From: CAIXRL01 sp964619155
Lineage (GTDB): Bacteria > Eisenbacteria > RBG-16-71-46
Direction: 5' to 3'
Assembly: GCA_964619155.1 (NCBI GenBank)
Contig: CAZUEM010000021.1
Location: 1-35,689 of the forward strand
DNA length: 35,689 bases
Below are positions 31,311-35,689 of this stretch, in pieces (position 1 is the first letter of the stretch; each line of letters begins with the position of its first letter). A program made the translations under genes and the position numbers. The notes under the pieces were generated by a model. That model was not told where the DNA came from. It was given only the letters and a program-made list of their open reading frames with translations, and did no database searches.

Positions 31311-32045
31311 ATGGGCTGGATGGGTCGCGCGGCCGTGGCGGCCGCCGTCGGCTGGACGCTGGTGACGGCGCCCGTGAGCGCGGGCACGCGCATCGGGCTC
31401 TCCGCCGGCGCCCTCTCCGCCCGCTTCGCCGACGGAAGTGGCGATCCCGGAGCGCTCGAACGCGAACCGCGGCGCGCGTGGGGCGGGGGCGGCGGCCTCG
31501 TGGGCGAGCACGCGCTCGCCGGTCCGTTCGCGCTGGTCGCGGGTCTCGAGTTGGCGAAGCTGCCGGACGTCGCCCGGGTGACGAACCACGGCCTGCAGTT
31601 CTTCAACGGCGGGCAGGCGTACGAGTTCCGGACCGTCTGGACGATCGACCAGGTCGTCGTGCTGCTGCCGCTTCGAGTCGAGTACCGTCGCGGCCCGCTG
31701 CGGGTCGGGCTCGGACCGCAGGCGCGCTACCTCGCGAAAGCGTGGCGCGATGGCTCGGAGTTCGAGCTGGCGCCCCTGCCGCCCGCTCCCGGGCGCCCGG
31801 CGGCGGCCCCGGCCGCGCAGATCTTCGAGGACGTGGGGACGTTCTCCGGCTCGGGCGACGCCACGACCCTCTACGAGCGCTGGACGTTCTCGGCGCTCGC
31901 CACGGTGGGCCTCGCCCGGCCGGTGGCCGGGCACGAACTGCGGGCGGAGCTGCGCGGCTTCGCCGACCTCACGGACGCGACGAAGGACCTCGGCGGCGGG
32001 GAACGGGCCTCGTTGTTCCAGCTCGTCGTGGGCGCGCTCTGGTAG
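31311..32045 (+). CDS. Small outer-membrane beta-barrel protein, unknown function
   Basis: 244 residues: signal peptide (MGWMGRAAVAAAVGWTLVTA to VSAG), then amphipathic strands with alternating pattern and a final VVGALW, an aromatic C-terminus typical of beta-barrels. Segments such as PLRVEYRRGPLRVGLGPQARY and ELRAELRGFADL resemble OmpA/PorT-like barrels (outer membrane protein beta-barrel domain), 8-10 strands by length. ATG 31311 has GGGGGGAGGG six nt upstream; it follows dcd by 26 nt and is the last gene of the array. Function not recognised. Confidence 0.7.
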   Translation: MGWMGRAAVAAAVGWTLVTAPVSAGTRIGLSAGALSARFADGSGDPGALEREPRRAWGGGGGLVGEHALAGPFALVAGLELAKLPDVARVTNHGLQFFNGGQAYEFRTVWTIDQVVVLLPLRVEYRRGPLRVGLGPQARYLAKAWRDGSEFELAPLPPAPGRPAAAPAAQIFEDVGTFSGSGDATTLYERWTFSALATVGLARPVAGHELRAELRGFADLTDATKDLGGGERASLFQLVVGALW

Positions 32046-32059
32046 CGGTCCGGGCCCCC

Positions 32060-32089
32060 TTGCGCGGCCCCGGGGCCGGGGGCTAGGCT
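32060..32089 (+). promoter_or_regulatory. Candidate promoter for the NuoI-type gene
   Basis: TTGCGC (32060-32065), 18-nt spacer, TAGGCT (32084-32089). The -35 is poor, but spacing and the TAGnnT -10 match other promoters in the window; a leader of about 43 nt would result. Confidence 0.4.
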
Positions 32090-32138
32090 GCGCGCAACTT
32101 CCGGCATCGCTGCACCCACCCACCGACGGAGCGGTTCG

Positions 32139-32585
32139 ATGATCAAGGAACTGGCCACCGGGCTCGGCATCACGCTCGGGTACCTCGCCAAGAAGCCCTA
32201 CACCGTCCAGTACCCGGACGAGAAGCTCGAGATGTTCCCGCGCTTCCGCGGCCTGCACATCCTGGCGCGTCACGAGGACGGCCTCGAGCGCTGCGTCGGC
32301 TGCGAACTGTGCGCCGTCGCCTGCCCGGCCGACGCCATCTTCGTCAAGGCGGCCGAGAACGACCCTACGAACCCGGTGTCGCACGGCGAGCGTTACGCCG
32401 AACGCTACGAGATCAACATGCTGCGCTGCATCTTCTGCGGCATGTGCGAGGAAGCCTGCCCCGAGGACGCCATCTGGCTCGAGAAGAACTACGAGCTGGC
32501 CGACTACCAGCGCGACTCGTTCATCTACACGAAGGACGAGCTGGTCGTGCCGATGGAGAAGTCGGGCTACCTGCCCGCGCGCTGA
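32139..32585 (+). CDS. nuoI: NuoI-type 2x[4Fe-4S] ferredoxin subunit
   Basis: 148 residues with two CxxCxxCxxxCP clusters: CVGCELCAVACP (Cys52, 55, 58, 62) and CIFCGMCEEACP (Cys97, 100, 103, 107). Flanking residues (GLHILARHEDGLERC, ERYEINMLRC, PEDAIWLEKNYELADY) are those of complex I subunit I, which relays electrons through clusters N6a and N6b. It is about 30 residues shorter at the C-terminus than typical NuoI and stands alone, not within a nuo operon. It may still serve complex I with the other subunits elsewhere or a related hydrogenase. ATG 32139 with GGAG upstream; hairpin terminator follows. Confidence 0.88.
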   Translation: MIKELATGLGITLGYLAKKPYTVQYPDEKLEMFPRFRGLHILARHEDGLERCVGCELCAVACPADAIFVKAAENDPTNPVSHGERYAERYEINMLRCIFCGMCEEACPEDAIWLEKNYELADYQRDSFIYTKDELVVPMEKSGYLPAR

Positions 32586-32608
32586 CGCGCGACGCGACGA
32601 CGTGGCGA

Positions 32609-32643
32609 GGCGCCCCGGGCGAGTGCCCGGGGCGCCGCCGTTT
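32609..32643 (+). terminator. Terminator between the convergent nuoI and glycosyltransferase genes
   Basis: Perfect 12-bp stem GGCGCCCCGGGC (32609-32620)/GCCCGGGGCGCC (32625-32636) with GAGT tetraloop, followed by GCCGTTTCC. It lies in the 79-nt convergent gap and may stop both transcripts. Confidence 0.7.
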
Positions 32644-32664
32644 CCGGGCGGACGCCGACCGCTT

Positions 32665-33648
32665 CTAGCCTCGACCGGCCGCGTCCGCGACCTGCGCCAG
32701 CAGCTTCTCCGCGAGCCGCGGCCACGACCACGGCTCCGCGCTCGCCGGCCCGGCCGCGGCGAGGCGCTCGCGCAGGTGCGCATCGGCGAGCAGGCGGCGG
32801 ATCGCGCGGCGCAGGAAGAACGGGTGGCGCCAGGTGACGAGCGCGTTCTCGCCGTCGCGGGCGAAGTCGCGGGTGCCGCTGCTCGTGCACACCAGCGCGC
32901 AGCCGCTCGCCAGCGCCTCGAGCGCGGTGTTGCACCAGCCGGCCTTGCGCTCAGCGGCGACGAACAGGTGCGAGGACTGGTAGAGCGCGGCCAGTTCGTC
33001 CTGCGTGGGGTTCAGCGCGAAACGCGCGTTGGGCGGCAGCGGCGCGCCGTCGCGGGGATCCTGGCGGTTGTACGCGTCCACCGAGTCGAACAGCACGACC
33101 TCGAACTCCGGCACCTCGCGCAGGCCCCGCAGCGCGGCGAGCACGAGGTCGGTGCCCTTCTTGGCGCGCGATCGGCGGCCGTTCAGGAGCACGCGCAGCG
33201 GCACGGCGGCGCGCTGCGCGGGATCGGGCCGGAAGTGGGTCGTCCGGATGCCGCCGACGCCGTCCAGCACCGCTCGCCGCGCGCGCCGGGCGATCGCGGT
33301 TCGCAGGGCCTGCGAGTTCGCGGCGAGCGTGACGGCGGGGTCCGCGATCGCGCGCGCGAGCCCCGTGTCGCCCTCGATCACGCAGTAGTACAGGTGCGTG
33401 GCCGCCGCCGTCGCACGAAACGCCCCGTAGGTGTGCGGGTCGGCGCAGACCGCGAGGTCGGCGGAGGCGCCGGCCGCGGCCGCGAGCGGCGCGACGCGGC
33501 CCGTGAACGGCAGCCACGCGGGCGGCCCGCCGTCGGGGTGGAAGAGCACGACCTCGTGGCCGAGCGCGCTCCACTCGTTGCCGAGTTCGAGGAAGCGGCG
33601 GACTCCGCCGAAGACGCCGACGTGCGGCAGGAAGAGGGCGATGCGCAT
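32665..33648 (-). CDS. GT4-family (GT-B fold) glycosyltransferase
   Basis: 327 residues from ATG 33648, N-terminus MRIALFLPHVGVFGGVRRFLELGNEW typical of GT4 glycosyltransferases (Rossmann plus glycine loop). The C-terminal donor domain has RVLLNGRRSRAKKGTDLVLAAL, and AGWCNTALEALASGCALVCT with the nucleotide-sugar-binding Glu, followed by GTRDFARDGENALV. Donor and acceptor sugars are not predictable; lipopolysaccharide or exopolysaccharide assembly is plausible. It stands alone on the minus strand. Promoter elements (TTGGTC at 33688-33683, TAGCGT at 33664-33659) put the transcript start within a few nt of the ATG, and no ribosome-binding site is seen, so the mRNA may be leaderless. Confidence 0.88.
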   Translation of the reverse strand: MRIALFLPHVGVFGGVRRFLELGNEWSALGHEVVLFHPDGGPPAWLPFTGRVAPLAAAAGASADLAVCADPHTYGAFRATAAATHLYYCVIEGDTGLARAIADPAVTLAANSQALRTAIARRARRAVLDGVGGIRTTHFRPDPAQRAAVPLRVLLNGRRSRAKKGTDLVLAALRGLREVPEFEVVLFDSVDAYNRQDPRDGAPLPPNARFALNPTQDELAALYQSSHLFVAAERKAGWCNTALEALASGCALVCTSSGTRDFARDGENALVTWRHPFFLRRAIRRLLADAHLRERLAAAGPASAEPWSWPRLAEKLLAQVADAAGRG

Positions 33649-33658
33649 GCGGCCGGGC

Positions 33659-33688
33659 ACGCTAGCAGAGCGCTTCGCCGCCGACCAA
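33659..33688 (-). promoter_or_regulatory. Glycosyltransferase promoter
   Basis: On the minus strand: TTGGTC, 18-nt spacer ending TGC, TAGCGT; only 10 nt separate the -10 box from ATG 33648. Confidence 0.5.
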
Positions 33689-33766
33689 GGGAGCGGCGGC
33701 GCGCGTGCGGGCCCGGGGGCATCGTCCCGCCCCGTCCCGCGGCGAAGGGCGCCGCGGACCGCGTGC

Positions 33767-33826
33767 GTTCCAGCGCGAAACCGCCGGCGTTTCCCGGCGA
33801 AACGCGCCCGCGTCCCGCGCTGGAAC
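33767..33826. repeat. Nested inverted repeat upstream of hsp20
   Basis: Outer arms GTTCCAGCGCG (33767-33777) and CGCGCTGGAAC (33816-33826), 11 bp perfect, 38-nt interior. Inner arms GCGTTTC (33787-33793) and GAAACGC (33799-33805) with CCGGC loop. A further GAAAC at 33777-33781 can pair with the same GTTTC, so two alternative inner foldings exist. Confidence 0.7.
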
Positions 33827-34036
33827 ACCGCGTCCGGCGGCCCGGAGGGGCGCCGCGCAGGCGACACGCGAAGAACCCGCGCCAGTCGCGGCCCGAACGC
33901 ATGCCGGGCCGGGGCCTGTCCGCGCGTGGCACGCCGGCTGCTCAAGGCCCCGGTGACCACGATGCGCGAGGCCGCGGGGACGATCGGGCCCCGGGCGCGC
34001 GCGATGTCCAACCCCGCAGCAGAAGGAGAGACCACC

Positions 34037-34492
34037 ATGACGCTCGTCCGCTTCCTCCCGGGCCGCGGCCGTGACCTCACCACGTTCCGCAACGAGATGG
34101 ACCAGCTCTTCGACAGCTTCTTCAGCAACCGCCCGTTCTACTCGGACACCGGCGTCTCCAGCCTGATGGCGCCCCCGGTGGACGTCGAGGAGACGGCCGA
34201 GGGCTACGTCTTCCGCGCGGACCTGCCGGGCGTGAACGAGAAGGACGTCAAGGTCAGCCTCGTCGGCGACACGCTCACGCTGCGCGGCGAGCGCCGGCGC
34301 GAGACCGAGTCCGAGCCGGGCAACGTCCACCGCACCGAGCGCGCGTTCGGCGCCTTCGAGCGCACGTTCACGCTGCCGGCGCCGGTGCGCGGCGACCAGG
34401 TGAAGGCCAGCTACCGCAACGGCGTCCTCGAGATCCGCGTGCCCAAGGCCGAGGAGGCCCGGGTGCGTGAAATCGAGGTGCAGGTCGGCTAA
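34037..34492 (+). CDS. Small heat-shock protein (Hsp20/alpha-crystallin family)
   Basis: ATP-independent holdase chaperone that binds unfolding proteins and forms large oligomers. 151 residues: N-terminal arm with MTLVRFLPGRGRDLTTFRNE, alpha-crystallin domain (about 46-145: PPVDVEETAEGYVFRADLPG, VSLVGDTLTLRGER, and RNGVLEIRVPK, the GxLxIxxPK signature) and a short tail. Start ATG 34037 follows AGAAGGAGAG; the frame is open further upstream but only into non-conserved sequence. dnaK follows by 97 nt, so the two chaperones may share heat regulation. Confidence 0.95.
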   Translation: MTLVRFLPGRGRDLTTFRNEMDQLFDSFFSNRPFYSDTGVSSLMAPPVDVEETAEGYVFRADLPGVNEKDVKVSLVGDTLTLRGERRRETESEPGNVHRTERAFGAFERTFTLPAPVRGDQVKASYRNGVLEIRVPKAEEARVREIEVQVG

Positions 34493-34531
34493 GCTGCCGC
34501 GCCTTCAATCCAACCGTCCGAACGAACTCGG

Positions 34532-34560
34532 CCACGCGGGCGCCGCACGGCGCCGCGTGG
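34532..34560 (+). terminator. Hairpin between hsp20 and dnaK
   Basis: CCACGC-G-GGCGCC (34532-34544) pairs with GGCGCC-GCGTGG (34549-34560): a 12-bp stem with one bulged G and a GCAC loop, 29 nt before the dnaK ATG. No T-run follows. Either an attenuator-like terminator or a regulatory hairpin in the dnaK leader; I cannot tell which. Confidence 0.45.
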
Positions 34561-34589
34561 ACCGAGCCTGAACGAAAGCGAGGAACACA

Positions 34590-35689
34590 ATGGGCAAGGT
34601 CATCGGCATCGATCTGGGCACCACGAACTCGTGCGTGGCCGTCATGGAAGGCGGCGAGCCCAAGGTCATCGCCAACGCCGAAGGCTTCCGCACGACCCCG
34701 TCGGTCGTGGCGTTCTCGAAGTCGGGCGAGCGCCTCGTGGGCCTGGTGGCGCGCCGGCAGGCGGTGACCAACCCCGCGAACACGGTCTACTCGATCAAGC
34801 GCTTCATGGGCCGGCGCTTCGAGGAAGTGGGCGGCGAGCGCAAGCTCGTGCCCTACGAGGTCGTCTCCGGCCCGCACGGCGACGCGCGCGTGAAGGCCGG
34901 CGGCGGCGAGTACTCGCCGCCCGAGATCTCCGCGATGATCCTGCAGAAGATGAAGCAGACGGCGGAGGAGTACCTCGGCGAGAAGGTGACCGAGGCGGTC
35001 GTGACCGTGCCCGCGTACTTCAACGACTCGCAGCGGCAGGCCACCAAGGACGCCGGCCGAGTCGCGGGCCTCGACGTCAAGCGCATCGTCAACGAGCCCA
35101 CGGCGGCGGCGCTCGCCTACGGGCTCGACAAGAAGAAGGACGAGAAGGTCGCGGTCTTCGACCTCGGCGGCGGCACGTTCGACATCTCGATCCTCGAGAT
35201 CGGCGACGGCGTGTTCGAGGTGCGCTCGACGAACGGCGACACCCACCTGGGCGGCGACGACTTCGACCAGAAGATCATCGACTGGCTGGCGGAGGAGTTC
35301 CGCAGGCAGGAGGGCATCGACCTGCGCAAGGACCCGATGGCGCTGCAGCGTCTGAAGGAGGCCGCCGAGAAGGCGAAGTGCGAGCTGTCGGGCACGCTCC
35401 AGACCGACGTCAACCTGCCGTTCATCACCGCCGACGCGAACGGCCCGAAGCACCTCAACCTCACGCTCACCCGGGCGAAGCTCGAGCAGATCGTCGCCGA
35501 TCTGGTCGAGCGCTGCCGCGGCCCCGTCGTGCAGGCGCTCAAGGACGCCGGGCTGCAGCCGTCGCAGATCGACGAGGTCGTCCTCGTCGGCGGCTCGACG
35601 CGCATGCCCAAGGTGCAGGAGCTGGTGAAGGAGATCTTCGGCAAGGAGCCGCACAAGGGCGTCAACCCGGACGAGGTCGTCGCGATCGG
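34590..35689 (+). CDS. dnaK: Molecular chaperone DnaK (Hsp70), 5' part
   Basis: ATP-driven Hsp70 chaperone. The window holds the first 366 codons, essentially the ATPase domain: GIDLGTTNSCVAV (phosphate 1), VVTVPAYFNDSQRQATKDAG, IVNEPTAAALAYG, DLGGGTFDISI (phosphate 2), and VVLVGGSTRMPKVQ (adenosine motif). The peptide-binding and lid domains lie past the right edge. The ATG 34590 is preceded by GCGAGGA; the frame has no stop to the window end. It follows hsp20 with a hairpin between them; grpE and dnaJ are not in view. Confidence 0.96.
   Translation, partial: MGKVIGIDLGTTNSCVAVMEGGEPKVIANAEGFRTTPSVVAFSKSGERLVGLVARRQAVTNPANTVYSIKRFMGRRFEEVGGERKLVPYEVVSGPHGDARVKAGGGEYSPPEISAMILQKMKQTAEEYLGEKVTEAVVTVPAYFNDSQRQATKDAGRVAGLDVKRIVNEPTAAALAYGLDKKKDEKVAVFDLGGGTFDISILEIGDGVFEVRSTNGDTHLGGDDFDQKIIDWLAEEFRRQEGIDLRKDPMALQRLKEAAEKAKCELSGTLQTDVNLPFITADANGPKHLNLTLTRAKLEQIVADLVERCRGPVVQALKDAGLQPSQIDEVVLVGGSTRMPKVQELVKEIFGKEPHKGVNPDEVVAI

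Larger units (their letters stand above)
33649..34036. other. 388-nt divergent region (glycosyltransferase / hsp20)
   Basis: No gene seen on either strand. Contains the glycosyltransferase promoter (33659-33688, minus), a nested inverted repeat (33767-33826) and the hsp20 ribosome-binding site AGAAGGAGAG (34021-34030). No CIRCE element (TTAGCACTC-N9-GAGTGCTAA) and no sigma32-type CTTGAA/CCCCAT pair was found. Confidence 0.6.

Noticed and set aside
33649..34589. CIRCE operator or sigma32 promoter for the chaperone genes
   Set aside because: I looked for TTAGCACTC/GAGTGCTAA and CTTGAA/CCCCAT patterns and found none.

Overview
This is a very GC-rich (roughly 70%), gene-dense bacterial chromosomal window dominated by housekeeping and cell-envelope genes. 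Didermy is clear: Tol-Pal genes, an Omp85-type protein, a TonB-dependent receptor and several outer-membrane beta-barrels ending in F or W. A PorV-family protein, a secreted protein with a FlgD/T9SS-like C-terminal domain and a GWxTD-domain protein point to the FCB group or a nearby candidate phylum such as Eisenbacteria, Latescibacteria or Gemmatimonadota. That placement is inferred from gene content only. I see no phage genes, insertion sequences, CRISPR arrays or other sign of recent transfer.

Layout, left to right. (1) 1-3841: end of a TPR-like gene, then prfB with its programmed +1 frameshift, a phosphomannomutase/phosphoglucomutase and a 3-methyladenine DNA glycosylase, tightly packed. 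(2) 3959-14153: an envelope block of beta-barrel protein, TonB-dependent receptor, large secreted protein with a sorting-type C-terminus, PorV-family barrel and GWxTD protein. (3) 14344-18210: a structured leader with a 42-codon small ORF, then gap-pgk-tpiA (lower glycolysis), secG and tRNA-Leu(GAG). (4) 18374-18877, minus strand: a TlpA-like thioredoxin. (5) 19192-32045: sixteen co-directional genes, nearly all overlapping or within 30 nt. tolQ-tolR-tolA-tolB-pal-cpoB and an Omp85-type barrel come first. Then come an adenosine-specific kinase, an endonuclease IV-like TIM barrel, an FAD oxidoreductase, a GloC-like metallo-hydrolase, a gamma-carbonic-anhydrase/DinB fusion, a Rossmann-less SDR-like protein, MoaB/MogA, dCTP deaminase and a small beta-barrel. 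(6) 32139-35689: a lone NuoI-type ferredoxin, a convergent GT4 glycosyltransferase, a small heat-shock protein and the 5' part of dnaK.

The most interesting points are: the receptor/secreted-protein/PorV cluster, which looks like part of a T9SS-related export route outside Bacteroidota; the gamma-CA/DinB fusion in a long translationally coupled array; the small ORF and hairpin ahead of gap; nested inverted repeats ahead of the hsp20 gene; and a recurring promoter form, TTG-N18-TAGnnT, including one that would give the glycosyltransferase a nearly leaderless mRNA. Most of the window is otherwise ordinary core genome.
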